This document shows, one piece after another, positions 33,400 through 46,324 of a stretch of DNA of 64,000 bases. A model generated the notes under the pieces. That model saw only the letters and a program-made list of their open reading frames with translations, searched no databases and had not been told where the DNA came from. The translations under genes and the position numbers were made by a program. Source of the stretch: Prinsepia uniflora. Its lineage: Eukaryota > Streptophyta > Magnoliopsida > Rosales > Rosaceae. Position 1 is the first letter of the stretch. Every line of letters starts with the position of its first letter. The stretch covers positions 64,354,136-64,418,135 of the forward strand of contig CM064867.1 in NCBI GenBank assembly GCA_032719365.1. Direction: 5' to 3'.

Positions 33400-35330
33400 A
33401 CCCTTGGCCCACATTTCCTTCAAAACCCCGGTTGTAAATCATTTTGAAAACCCCCCGACGCACCACAAGTCAATAAAAGGAAAACATGGTCCCGCTGGTC
33501 CAACCATCCATAAAAGCCAACCCTCATCACGGTGGTCCAACCAGCCCGCTAGTCTAACTAGAATCCAATCTGTACTACCGATAGACAACCACGAGTCCTA
33601 CAAAGTCCAACTTTGCTAGCATGTGTCGAGTCCAACTTTAACCACGTACGAGCCTATCCTTGGGAATCCTCGGAGTCCAACTCCGGAATAGCGATCCAAT
33701 CGTCTTAGGTTAACCCAACCAGAAAACAGAACCATAAAGAAATCAAAATACCTTTTAATCTGGGCACCAGCTCAAAACATTTACCTCCTGGGCACTAGCT
33801 CAAAATTTGGTTTGCAAAACCATCAGTCAAAATTGTACCCAAAAAACCACAACTGAATATCCATATATATAGCAAAAATCCATCAACTGTAATGAAATCA
33901 TTTCCAATCACATAAGCAAATCATAAACATCAAAAACATAGTATAAATCCATATAAATATTAAATATGCATGCATCACAGTTATGAAAGAAAATGTCCAT
34001 TCACAGCACCGCTGATTGCCTAAATCTTGAATTGTAAGCTAATTCAAAGCCTCCGAGATGTCCTGACCTGTTAAAATCACACTCGAGGATCACCAACAAT
34101 CTAAATAAGTCCAAAGGTGAAATGACCAAAAACCTTGGAACCTAAAACACGACCCAAACATGCTTCCTTAGGAGAAAAACCCTCAAAACTACCACCAAAA
34201 ATCCCGGAACCTAAAGCACGACCCAAACATGCTTCCTTAGGAGAAAAACACTAAAAAAATACCATCAAACAACCTGAAACCACAACCATTGGATTTAGGA
34301 CGTCGAAACCTTTCAAATAAGATTGATTCCACCTCGAAATTCAAGATCACGTGTCCACACACACTAGTCAAAGTTCCCACACACGGGTCAACGTATGACA
34401 TCAACTGCTGACGACACCTGTTGATGTGACCTGCCACGTGTCCTAACACCCTAGCAACTCTGCCACATGGTACCACCTAAAACATGCCATGAGGCACCAA
34501 TAGAACATTGCCACGTGGAAACCCTACAATATGGCATCAACGACCTCTACCACATGGCACCTGATAGCTCTGACATCCTTACCACTTTGCACTCTCCCAC
34601 GTGGCACCACCATGCCCTGCCACGTGGCACCTACCATGTATCTAATGATTTCATCATGATGTCACCTAGTGATAGAATCATGATGTCAACTATGTCAGCC
34701 CTTCGTCGAAGACAACCGCTGCGCCGCTGTGGCCGCAGTTTTCAGCCACCCAGAATCCTCCATTGAAGGTCCAATCTTAAAACCTTCATATCTCCCTCAT
34801 TTCTCAAACAAATTGGACGTTCTGATAGTCAAAATTCATATACTCAATCCCAAGAATTCAAAAATGAGACAAAAATTGAGAAATCCTACTAGGATTCTAA
34901 GATATGGGCTCCCAAAGTTTTCGCTAAAGTTTCCTTCCTCACCACGACCACCACCAGTCCTTTCCACCTTCAACCCTGAGCTTGCCTAGCTCGTGAGAAT
35001 CCCTAGACTCTGATTCCAACCTCAGTACACTCTCAAAATCTCTCAAAACATGATAGGAATTAATGGTGGTATGTGTGTTATTTTTTGTGGGTTTGCACGG
35101 GATTGAGGGGAGAGAGTGAGAATAAGAGTGAGACAAAGATGAAATCCTTATCCAAAACCTTCCCAAAATATCTCCATATTTCCTTTTCCCATTTTTCCCT
35201 TCCCTCATTTAGTAAGCCAAACAAAACTTCAAGCGAAAAATCATCCATCTAGCATAATTAAATCCTAAAAATTGTAGAGCAATCTATGACAATTTCTGTA
35301 AATCCCACAATTACGAGTTGGGTCATTACA
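33400..35330 (-). repeat. Gag-only element, 3' LTR (left-truncated)
   Basis: This is homologous to 37175-39264 from CCTTGGCCCACATTTCC rightward and ends GAGTTGGGTCATTACA. The first 380 bases found in the partner LTR are missing here. It contains several CACGTGGCACC-type phrases at 34430-34640. The 140 bases to its left (33261-33400) show nothing recognisable. Confidence 0.75.
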
Positions 35331-35355
35331 ATCTACCCTCCTTATAGGAATTTTT
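35331..35355 (-). other. Gag-only element polypurine tract
   Basis: ATCTACCCTCCTTATAGGAA on + is purine-rich on -. It abuts the LTR at 35330 and recurs at 39265. Confidence 0.65.
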
Positions 35356-35639
35356 CCCTCGAAATTCGCACCTACCCCTGCCAAAACTGTGGGAAACAAG
35401 TCCCGTCTCCAAACTTAGGCTCCCACTTGGCCCCTTCCTTGTCGAAATTCCTCCATATTACCACTACCCGACAGAAATCACCAAACATCATACGCTACCT
35501 GTACGATCCCAGATCTAGAAGGCCATTCACTTAGCCCAAAATCCTCTATAGGTCCTTCCAGTCAACCAATCTACGCTAACCAAGATGTACCATTTTGGAC
35601 CCCACCAACACTCAAGTAACAAAACCAAAGAAAGAATAC

Positions 35640-36694
35640 ATACCTATCTTTGTGAAAGTGAACACACATGCTCGCCCACCCGTAGTCCCACCGCATCCCC
35701 TCTGGCTCCCACCTAATCTACTGGCTCCCGGAGCCTGACTCCCTGATGTTATAGTTGAAGAATAGGTCATCTGCTGACCCTGCCATGTCGTACCCTCACT
35801 CGTAGCACCATTTTCTATACAATATGGACACTCCTACATGAAATGACTAAACCATCAGCAATAGAAACAACCATCATCTATCCTTCGAGCAACCCATCCA
35901 CCCTAACCAGACCCTCTGTCACCAGAACCCAAACAGTTACCACTAGAAGAACTAGAAGTAGAAACAGCCCAAGCGCAACATCCTAGGTAAAAAAAATATC
36001 CCCCTGACGTCTCCGACGTTGACCAGAACCACTCGGTCGCTGCTGAGATTTCGCTAAACTCATCTCCAGCTGAGATGCCCCCCATCCGAAATATTCCAGA
36101 GTGTGGTGAATCCTCCAACCTGCACCATCGCCTGAATCTCACTCTAAAGACCTGACATAAATCGACAAATCCTCATCGCCTTAATCGGCTCCGCATGCCT
36201 ACGCACCATGTGCGAACAAGGCCAAATATACTAAGCCATAGTCATGTCCCCTTTCTCCAGATGCAGAAACTCCACCTCCCTATTATCCCCATAAGACTAG
36301 GGATAAAAGTATTGCAAGAAATGTTCCTTGAAAATCACCCAAGTCTCGGTAGTCTCATCCAAACCCATAGAGAGTAATGTCTGCCACCACATATGTGATA
36401 CCATCAAAGAAGAATGCCGATATCTAAACCATATGCTCTGGAAGGCACCCATCACCTTAAATATCCGTTCAAAGTATGAAATCAACTAATAGACCACCCC
36501 GGAATATGATCCACCAATAAACTCAATGGCTCCAAGCCGTTGGCCCCTCTCGATATCCGGCTCCCTAGGTATCCTACCCTCTGCATCACGACATCGAATG
36601 CCCGACCAAACCGATCCATATTGTTTCCCCATCTAGCTTCCCTATCATTTCCCTCTTTACCAGGTTGATGACGGGATTGTCGTCGTGGAGGCAT
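35640..36694 (-). pseudogene. Gag of a gag-only retrotransposon
   Basis: The - strand start MPPRRQSRHQPGKEG lies at 36694, about 80 bases from the primer binding site. Gag landmarks follow with stops and shifts: YFERIFKVMGAFQ, HMWWQTLLSMG, WVIFKEHFLQYFYP, and REVEFLHLEKGDMTMA. A CCHC zinc knuckle (CFYC-x4-H-x4-C, about 35830-35875) follows. After the knuckle the text reaches GGRACVFTFTK and then runs non-coding for about 300 bases to the polypurine tract. No PR, RT, RH or INT is present. The neighbouring second copy has the same arrangement, so the loss of pol is ancestral. This matches what has been called TR-GAG. Confidence 0.7.
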
Positions 36695-36773
36695 AATGTC
36701 TAATAAGAAGCAAACATCAGAAACAATACTACCCTCCACGACTCGCGTGTGACCCCACAGGAAATAACCTAGT

Positions 36774-36785
36774 GCTCTGATATCA
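36774..36785 (-). other. Gag-only element primer binding site
   Basis: GCTCTGATATCA on + is the reverse of a tRNA-Met site with one change (TGATATCAGAGC instead of TGGTATCAGAGC). Confidence 0.75.
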
Positions 36786-36788
36786 AAT

Positions 36789-39264
36789 TGACAAGATCCT
36801 CCCCAGAATCCCCCTCGAATTCCTTGAAAGGCCATGCTCCTGTCTGACAAAAATACACTCAAATTTGCAAGTTACCATCGGTTTTATTATATTACAAACC
36901 CCATGTTAGACAAGAGATAACTCCTCATGTTAAGCAGAAACGTAATCCAAGAAACAATAAACATACAGAGAGCACTTGACAATACTGAAAATAACTACCA
37001 AAACCTACTCTGGTTACTGAGTGTGCAGACCCATAGAAATGCCTCAGCCTCAACACAGCTCACGTCCCAAGATCAACTTGGAGGGTGCCAAAATCAATAA
37101 AAAATGTGAGTGGACAAAAATAAAGCTTTGAAAACCAATCTCCGAAATCATCTTTATAAAAACATGAAAGACATAAATAGCCCTGGCCCACATTTCTCTG
37201 AAAACCCTGGTTGTAAATCCTTTTGAAAACCCTTAGACACACCACAAGTCAATAAAAGCCAAACTTGGTCCCGCTAGTCCAACTAGCCCCGAAAGTTAAC
37301 CTCGTCCTGCTAGCCCAACCAGCTTGCTAGTCCAACTAGCATCCCATCCATCGTCACGTGTTGTGTCCAACTCTGACAACGTCCGAGCTCGTCCCTGGGA
37401 TTCCTCGGAGTCCAACTTCGGAATAGCAATCTAATCTCCTAGGATTAACCCAACCAGAAAATAGAACTATAAAGAAACCAAAATACTTTTTAACAGAGGC
37501 ACTAGCCCAAAACATTTACCTCATGGGTACCAACCCAAAATCTGGTTTCCAAAACCATCAGTAAAACCTGTGTCCCGGAAACCACAACCAAATATCCACA
37601 TATATATCAATAATCCATCATTTATCCAAAAATTATTTCCACAAAAGAAAATCATAACCATCAAAACCATCGTATAAATCCATATAAATATGCATGTATA
37701 ACAGTTATGAAAGAAATTGTCCACTGGTAGTACCTCCGATCGCTCAAATCCCGAGTTGTAAGCTAATCTGAAACCTCCAGGATGTCTTCTCCAGTCAAAG
37801 TCACACTCGGGGGTCACAAACAATCTATATAAGTCCATATCTGAAACCCCCAAAAGCCTCGAAACTGAAAAATACCTCCTGAACACGCTTCACGGGGATA
37901 AAAACCCCACAAAACTACCATCAAATGACCTTTGATCTACCTTAAACCACCACCATTTAATTTAGGATGTCAAAACCTTACAAAAACAACCAGTTTAACC
38001 TCGAAGTTCAAGCACACGTGCTAGTCAACGCATGACGTTAGTTGCTGAGATCACCTGCTAAGGTCAGCCCTAACTGACATGGCATGACACGTGTCCTAAC
38101 ACCCTGAAAACTCTTGTAAGACCTGTGTCCTGGAGGGAACGGTGAATGATCCCACATTCCTACGAGGGGAATGGTGATGTGCCTCATATGTGTAGGCACA
38201 CACCTATCGATCACTAAGCCATTTGGGAGCTCACTGGCTTTGAGTTCGGTTGGAACTCCAAAGTTAAGCGAGTTGAGGCTAGTACAATCCCATGATGGGT
38301 GATCCACTAGGAAGTTGCACGTGAGTTTCCGAAAACAAAACCATGAGGGCTGGGCCCAAAGCGGACAATATTGTGCTAGATAGGCCAGGTCGTGACAACT
38401 CTGCCACATGGCACCACTTGACACGTGCCACGGGGCACCCCTGCCATGTGGAAACAATGACCTTTGGCCATGTGGCACTTAACAGCTCTGACATCCCTAC
38501 CACGTGACACCATGTCACGTGAAACTATGTCACGTGAAACCATGTCATGTGGCAACTTACCACGTGGCACCAATCATGCCATGCCACTTGGCACCCACCA
38601 CGTGGCGTAGTCACTTGGACACATATTCATGACATGAACTGATGTAAGCCCTTCGTCGTAGAAGATGGCTGAGACGCCGTCAACCGCTCGAAATCCTCCG
38701 TTGAAGGTCCAAACTTCAAACCTTCCTATCTCTTTCATTTCTCAACCAGGTTAAATTTTCTAATAGTCAAAATTCATACTCAAGCCCAAGAATCCCAAAA
38801 TGAGACCAGAACTGAAAAATCTAACTAGGATTCAAAGATAAGAGCTCCCAAAGTTGCAGCCAAAGTTTCCTTCCGCACCATGACCACCACCAACACTTTT
38901 CATCTTCAACTTTGAGTTTGCCCAGCTTGTGAGAGTGCCTAGACGTTAATTCCAACCTTAGTTCACTCTCAAAAGCCCTAAAAAACAAGATAGGAATTAA
39001 TGGTGGTACGTGTGTTATTTTGTATGGGCTTGCACGGGTTTGAGGAGAGAATGAGAATGAGAGTGAGATAAAGATGAAATCCTTATCCCAAACCTTCCCA
39101 AAATATCTCCATATTTCCTTTTCCTTTTTCCCCTTCCCCTATTTAGTAAGCCAAACAAAACTCCAAGGGAAAAATCGTCCATCTAGCCTAATCAAATCCC
39201 AGAAATTCCCACAAAATCTTTGATAATTATCATAAATCTTGTAATTATGGGTTAGGTCATTACA
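36789..39264 (-). repeat. Gag-only element, second LTR
   Basis: This LTR runs from TGACAAGATCCTCCCC to GGGTTAGGTCATTACA on + (2476 bases including the 288 added by the Cassandra LTR insertion and its TSD). It is followed on + by a reversed polypurine tract and another gag internal region. It therefore serves as the boundary between two tandem units. Confidence 0.8.
38115..38397 (+). mobile_element. Cassandra solo LTR
   Basis: This 283-base block begins TGTAAGACCTG, ends GTCGTGACA and contains the 5S-like AAGTTAAGCGAGTTGAGGC and GATGGGTGATCC. ACTCT flanks both sides (38110-38114 and 38398-38402), while the sister LTR at about 34455 has a single ACTCT. It is clearly an insertion followed by LTR-LTR recombination. 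Confidence 0.92.
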
Positions 39265-39638
39265 ACCTACCCTCCTTATAGGAAATTCACCCTCGAAATT
39301 TACACCTTCCCCTGCCAAAACCGTGGAAAACAAGTCCCGCTTCCAAACCTAGCTCCCACGTGGCCCCTTCCACGTCGAAATTCCACCACAGTACCACTAC
39401 CAAGTAGAAGTCGCCAAACATCATACCTTTCTTGTCTGATCCTAGATCTAGATGGCCACTCATTAAGCCTAAAATCTTCTCTAGGTCCTCCCGGTCAACT
39501 CCAAAGGTCAACCAACCTACGTCAACCGAGTTGTACCATTGCATACCCCACCGACACTCAAGTAACTAAACTAAAGAAAGAATACAAACATGTCTATGTA
39601 AAAACGAACACACGTGCTAGTCCACTCGTGTTCCCACC
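39265..39638 (-). mobile_element. Second gag-only internal region, right of LTR
   Basis: This is homologous to 35331-35690: the polypurine tract, then the same non-coding 3' part. It breaks at CCACC where N2 inserted and resumes at 46325. Confidence 0.7.
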
Positions 39639-41412
39639 TGACAGGACCCATCCCTATCCCCCCGAGATTAACGCGGGATGACCCTGCTCGCGTCTGACAC
39701 TGAGTTACAGACAAGGGATAATTCCGACCTTTGCCCTCCTGGGTTATCAGAGTACGCCAGGATCCGGAGGAGGCATGTGATATCTCGGTCTCTGCTACAG
39801 TCCACATCCGCTGTCAACCTGAAGGGCAGTCAAAACATTAAAAGCTATGAGTGGACAAAACCAAGAGTTTATAAAAACAGTTTATCGAAGACATTTGTAC
39901 CCTTCACTAAAAAGCATGCATGCATTCGAAAACCAAGGTCCACTCACATACCGTCCGAGCTGTCGCCTCGATTTGGGTGTCGTAGGCTCTCCCGAGCCCA
40001 TCACTATCACCGGGACTCCCGAACCTGTACAAATCGTAATAGAAGGTTACTAACTACCTTATTAACCTCCTACCAAAGCCCCGTAATTTTGCCGAACTTT
40101 TAACTTTTTAATCCGACCCTAAACCTTCCGATGCCCGAAAACATATCGAGACGGTGTCCGATTGACACGAAACTAGTCCCAAAATGTTCGTTACATCGAA
40201 TAGAAGATTTCGTATGTTGAACACTTCCCCATATTATTGTTCACGCACCCTCACGCACCCCAAGAAGGTCCAAAATACTGTTCATCGTCACTAACCTCCA
40301 GCTGAACCGGTTTTACTGTTCACGCACTGTGCTCAACCGGCGTGACCGGTTCTGTGGTTTCCCTCCCCTATTTTGGTCCGATTTCAACCCTAATTAATCC
40401 TATAATTCCTATTTCTTAATTCCCTATCATTTCCAATCATCAAAAACAACCTAAAAACACCTAAATTCCATGGTTTGATTTTGAACCAAAAGGTTCAATA
40501 TTCCCCGATCAACCTCCACGGCGTCTCAGCCGTTAAACCCATTCAAAACCTTCCTAAAATGTCCCTAGCAACCTATTGAACACTTCCTAATCACCCACAA
40601 GCAACCATAACGGAAAAACCAAATTAAATATGGAAAATGGGTAACCGGGTTACCTTCTCGGTTTCTTGCCTCCACCCCGCCGTCCACGGCGGTTCTGGCC
40701 GTCCAGCATCATCCAACATCCTACTCTCACTCTCCTGGTTCCTCAGATGATCATAGGTTAAGGGTTGGATGGGTTTTGGGTTGCACAGACATGGAGGGGA
40801 TGAGATCGGGAAAATGTTTGAAATGAAGAAATGAAATGGACGATGCATGTATGTAGGATGGTGGCCTGTGGATGGGTGAAAAGTGTCACTCATCCATAGG
40901 GCAGGGATTAAATATCTGGGCCACACTAGAGTCCAAAAGTTAACTCGTCTCGTAAGTCGTGCAATAGTGCACTTGAACTTCCGTGAACCGTAACTTTGCC
41001 GTCAAACGTCCAAATTTGACGTGCCGCCTGTTTACGTATTCCTATCTTCCTGATCTATGTAACGGTCTTTGGCCCTCGGCCATCGGACATCCCAGATCAA
41101 GAGTCAAATATTTTCTCCTTTTAACCATAATTACCAAAATGCCCTTAAACTTCCGAACGTCATAACTTCCTCCTCGAACGTCGGAATTGAACGTGCCACC
41201 TGTCTATGAATTCGTGACATACTAAATTACGTCACGGTCATCGGTCAAAGTCCATTTGACCTCCAGAATGAAAAGTCAACGTTTTGCCACGACTAGGGTC
41301 AAAACAGTCATTTTGCATCGTTCATCCGATTTCGCTCAACTAATCACCGATTAACCTCACTAATCGTGATTAGTCACTAATCTAATCTAGGAATTTGGGA
41401 CGGGTCGTTACA
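39639..41412 (-). repeat. N2 3' LTR (on -)
   Basis: It runs from TGACAGGACCCATCCC to GGGACGGGTCGTTACA on +. The GTCCACTCACATACC and CCTTCAGGTTGAC (on -) motifs lie only 129 bases apart. The GTGCCACCTGTCTATGAATT module is near 41190. Confidence 0.88.
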
Positions 41413-42417
41413 ACCTTCCCTCCTTAAATAATTTCGTCCTCGAAATTCCAACCGACCTAAATCCAACCGTTCTTCCCTCCTTAATTTAGTCTCGTTCTCG
41501 AAACTCCAACTATTCTGATTCCACAACCACCCCGTGGAAAGTAGAATCGACCTCAAAATACATGTACACTCGTACACCAACTACCCAGAATAATACTTGT
41601 CTGCAACCAGACGTACCACTAATACTCACATCATATCAACTACGTTCGACCACGTCGAATGACAGTAGTCATACGTTCCGAATTGACACTACTTTTCAAA
41701 TCTACCAAGTCACTAACACAAACACTCGAAGGTTCCTTCCTCAATCACCAAACTATCCTGATGTCTACTCCCACCGGGAGTCATCAGACCTCACTCAACT
41801 ATCCTCGTTGACACCTCCGACAAACCGTCACCACTTGACAGTCGTCAGTCGAAAACTGAGACTATACCCACTTGTGGTTATACTAACCACCAACACACTC
41901 AACTCGAGTATACATCAATCAACACCTCACTCGACCTGTGTGTAACTAAACCCATCAAAAATACCATGACCCAATGCACAGTATCCAACGTCTAGTTCAC
42001 GACCTCAACGAATCTAATGGTATCGGAACTAAGTCGACTACCAACACGCTCACCAACATATCACTGGTATATCTACATACTGTTACTAGACATCACAAGT
42101 CTACCCGGTATCGTACCTCGAACAACGTACAAGGTACGTACATCTACCCCACAATCAGCCTACAACCATCTTGGTCGTAGCCAATCACGTTTCAATTATG
42201 GAATTCACTTGACCAATCCCGGACTAGACAAATCGAAACTCCAACTCAAACATCCATTTCCAAATCCGAATCCGAATCCGCAATTTCGTAAGAAATTCCG
42301 AATCCAAACCCAGAAATCATATCCATAATCATGTCCAAATTCGAATCCGAAATCATCATTCCGTAAGCTAGCATTTGGAATAACCATTCCGAACCCAAAT
42401 CCATAAAAGAAAATCCA

Positions 42418-43161
42418 ATGTCAAGCTCCAGAATCCGATTCCAAAACCCAAATTCAGAAATCCTCTTTCAAGTTCCAAAATCAAATCCTGAATCGTCATC
42501 CAGAAATCTGATTCCAAAACTTGAATTCTCGTTCACGTCTACCGAGACGCACTATATCCGAACCTATCAGATACCTGCTCATCTACCATCATCTTCCATG
42601 GCAGAACCTGAGAAGTCACCCAAAATGACTTCGAAATACCCATACCAATGCGGAAAACCCGCATTCCACTCGTCACCACAATCGCAACCTTTCGCGATTC
42701 CGAAGCTCCAACCATGTCAGAACCAACATACTCGGACATCATCCATGTGTCCCCAACCAGTCAAACTCACTACCAAGTCCGACTGTCGGTTTACACCGTT
42801 TATTGTAGTTCCGCTTCTTGCTCTAACAGAAAGACTTGCCGGAAATCTGGTTGGTCCAACCAAGATACCGAACATATGCTCATCACGACTGGAATTCACA
42901 CGACTTAAGGTTAAACCTTGTATATTATTTAGGGATATGCCCAAACGACATCCAACATTCGCATCTTATACCTCGAGCCTCAACTACTGCTGGATCCAAT
43001 CCAGTCCATCATTATCTGTGATCCACTACCGAACCACAGATACCGAACATATACTCATCACGACGGAGTCACATCCCAATTCGCGACTCATCGTCATCAC
43101 AATCACCGGCACCAGCACCAGCACTAGTACCAGTACACCAACACACTATCATCAACACTAG
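42418..43161 (+). other. Long antisense ORF inside N2
   Basis: A 247-codon frame lies opposite to the element's own direction. It is Ser/Thr/Pro-rich, ends in a Thr-Ser repeat (TGTSTSTSTSTPT) and shows no family resemblance. A matching stretch (EHILITTESHPNSRLI versus EHMFIMTESHPNLWLI) can be read on the - strand of N3 at 61434-61655. It may simply reflect nucleotide homology and skewed composition, so I do not call it a gene. Confidence 0.25.
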
Positions 43162-44535
43162 TATCAGCACACTAGTAGCAGCACACTAACACCAGTATCA
43201 GTATCAGCATCGGCACACAGACCTCAGTATCAGTATCAGCACCGGCACACAGAGTGCAAATCTGAAAAACCCTGGATCTCCGCTCATACCGAGCGAAGAT
43301 CCCGTACCTCTACGCAAATTGGAGAAACTCTGCCTCCATCGTACCCAACAACTCTGGGTATCGTCACCCTGACAACTCATACGAGAAAAAGAAACGTCCC
43401 CTGAACATCCACGTCTCATTCTGCGATCGCATTCAGCCGTAACCGAGTCGAATCCAGAATCACTGCTCGTACACATGCGTTACTCACGCACCTCGTATCA
43501 TCATCACGACTGACAATCCCATCATCACAATCGTCACGGCAACCTGAGTCTACTCAACCTAATAAGACTCGACTACGTCCATCGATAGTAGAGTCTGCCA
43601 CAACCTCGTGCAGACCCAACTACCAGACATCTCGATATCCAGACTCCGCATCCAACGGAATCAATCGCCTGTACCAACTACACTGTATCCCAGCTCCGGA
43701 ATTCCATTGACAAGTACCAACCCTAGTAACTTGTCCAACCAATCACTAATCAGTCGTAACTCGACTAAACTAATGTCGTCTACCAGGTCACCATGACCTT
43801 AGTTGTACCAACTGTCCATCACAACTAAAGTAGTACGACAACCAACTAGGTCTAACCAATAAATACAACCTCGACTGCAGAGTGCAGTCCCATCACTAGA
43901 GCTGACATGACTAGACCGACTAACGGCCTCAAATCTGAATAGTCGTCAAAGTCAAACCACTCGCCAACTCACATTTCCGAACCATACAACCCAATGTAGG
44001 GTTCCACATTCACGCCCTAGGGTCACTATGAACCCAACTGCAAGCTACCAACTGCAGTACAATCGACAATCTGACCGACTCCGCGGTCTAGACATCGTCA
44101 AGACGTCAATCCAACTAGGATTCCCCGAATCCGACTGCTCACAACAGTAAATCCATCTAACTCAACCAAATCAGATCATCGGATGGTCACAATTCCCAAC
44201 TAGTCGTCGGAACCGATCCTACGACATCGTGAAAGACGATCCCAACTAACCGCCTCACGATCACAATCTAACGTACGAATACGTTCATCCTTCCGTAGGG
44301 TCCCACACTGTCAACCCTGTCATAACTATGGCAACCCCGGCATCCAATGCCGAACCAAGACATTCCACGATACAGTCCTACTAATTATCGTATCGGCACC
44401 CCAACAATCAGGTTGATAACGAACTGTAGCCCCTTGAGATATCACATCCTCGACCTGCGTACTACTCCAAGAGCTCCACGGTTGCTCGAATACAGACAAC
44501 CCCGCTCTGATAAGCAATCCAACGAGCAATCCTAT

Positions 44536-44547
44536 GCTCTGATACCA
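44536..44547 (-). other. N2 primer binding site (tRNA-Met)
   Basis: GCTCTGATACCA on + is the exact reverse of TGGTATCAGAGC, three bases from the LTR. Confidence 0.9.
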
Positions 44548-44550
44548 TGT

Positions 44551-46324
44551 TGACAGGACCCATCCCAATCCCTCCGGGATTAACGCGGGATGACCTTGCT
44601 CCCGTCTGACACTGAGTTACAGACAAGGGATAATTCCGACCTTTGCCCTCCTGGGTTATCAGAGTACGCAAGGATCCGGAGGAGGCATGTGATATTTCGG
44701 TCTCTGCTACAGTCCACATCCGCTGTCAACCTGAAGGGCAGTCAAAACATTAAAAGCTGTGAGTGGACAAAACCAAGAGTTTATAAAAACAGTTTATCGA
44801 AGACATTTGTACCCTTCACTAAAAAGCATGCATGCATTCGAAAACCAAGGTCCACTCACAGACCGTCCGAGCTGCCGCCTCGATTTGCCTTCCGTAGGCT
44901 CTCCCAAGCCGATCACTGTCACCGGGACTCCCAAACCTGTCCAAATCGTAATAGAAGGTTACTAACTACCTTATTAACCTCCCACCAAAGCCCCGTAATT
45001 TTCCCGAACTTTTAACTATTTTTAAGCCGACCCTAAACCTTCCGATGCCCCGAAACATATCGAGACGGTGTCCGATTGACACGAAACCAGTCCCAAAATG
45101 TTCGTTACATCGAATAGAAGATTTCGTATGTTGAACACTTCCCCAAATTACTGTTCACGCACCCTCACACGCCCAAGAAGATCCAAAATACTGTTCATCG
45201 TCACTAACCTCCAATTGAACCGGTTTTACTGTTCACGAACTGTGCTCAATCGGCGTGACCGGTTCAGTGGTTTCCCTCCCCTATTTTGGTCCGATTTCAA
45301 CCCTAATTAATCCTATTATTCCTATTTCTTTATTCTCTATCATTTCCAATCATCAAAACAACCTAAAAACACCTAAATTCCATGGTTTGATTTTGAACCA
45401 AACGGTTCAATATTCCCCGATCAACCTCCACGGCGTCTCAGCCGTTAAACCCATTCAAAACCTTCCTAAAATGTCCCTAGCAACCTATTGAACACTTCCT
45501 AATCACCCACAAGCAACCATAACGGAAAACCAAATTAAATATGGAAAAATGGGTAACCGGGTTACCTTCTCGGTTTCTTGCCTCCACCCCGCCGTCCACG
45601 GCGGTTCTGGCCATCCAGCATCATCCAACATCCTACTCTCACTCTCCTGGTTCCTCAGATGATCATGGGTTAAGGGTTGGATGGGTTTTGGGTTGCACAG
45701 AGATGGAGGGGATGAGATCGGGAAAATGTTTGAAATGAAGAAATGAAATGGACGATGCATGTATGTAGGATGGTGGCCTGTGGATGGGTGAAAAGTGTCA
45801 CTCATCCATAGGGCAGGGATTAAATATCTGGGCCACACTAGAGTCCAAAAGTTAACTCGTCTCGTAAGTCGTGCAATAGTGCACTTGAACTTCCGTGAAC
45901 CGTAACTTTGTCGTCGAACGTCCAAATTTGACGTGCCGCCTGTCTACGTATTCGTATCGTCCTGATCTAGGTAACGGTCTTTGTCCCTCGGCCATCAGAC
46001 ATCCCAGGTCAAGAGTCAACTATTTGCTCCTTTTAACCATAATTACCAAAATGCCCCTAAACTTCCGAACGTCATAACTTCCTCTTCGAACGTCGGAATT
46101 GAACGTGCCACCTGTCTATGAACTCGTGACATCCTAAACTACGTCACGGTCATCGGTCAAAGTCCATTTGACCTCCCGAATGAAAAGTAAATGTTTTGCT
46201 ACGACTAGGGGTAAAACGGTCATTTTGCATCATTCATCCGATTTCACTCAACGAATCCCCGATTAACCTCACTAATCGTGATTAGTCACTAATCTAATCT
46301 AGGAATTTGGGACGGGTCGTTACA
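44551..46324 (-). repeat. N2 5' LTR (on -)
   Basis: This 1774-base partner of 39639-41412 differs by scattered substitutions. It is followed by the target duplication CCACC. Confidence 0.88.

Larger units (their letters stand above)
39639..46324 (-). mobile_element. N2, complete non-coding LTR retrotransposon
   Basis: This 6686-base element has equal 1774-base LTRs at 39639-41412 and 44551-46324. It has a tRNA-Met primer binding site at 44536-44547, a reversed polypurine tract after 41412 and exact target duplications CCACC (39634-39638 and 46325-46329). The 3.1 kb interior carries no recognisable gag or pol. The LTR and PBS types follow the Tekay-like element, which suggests mobilisation in trans. 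The equal LTR length with a few substitutions implies a fairly recent insertion. Confidence 0.88.
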
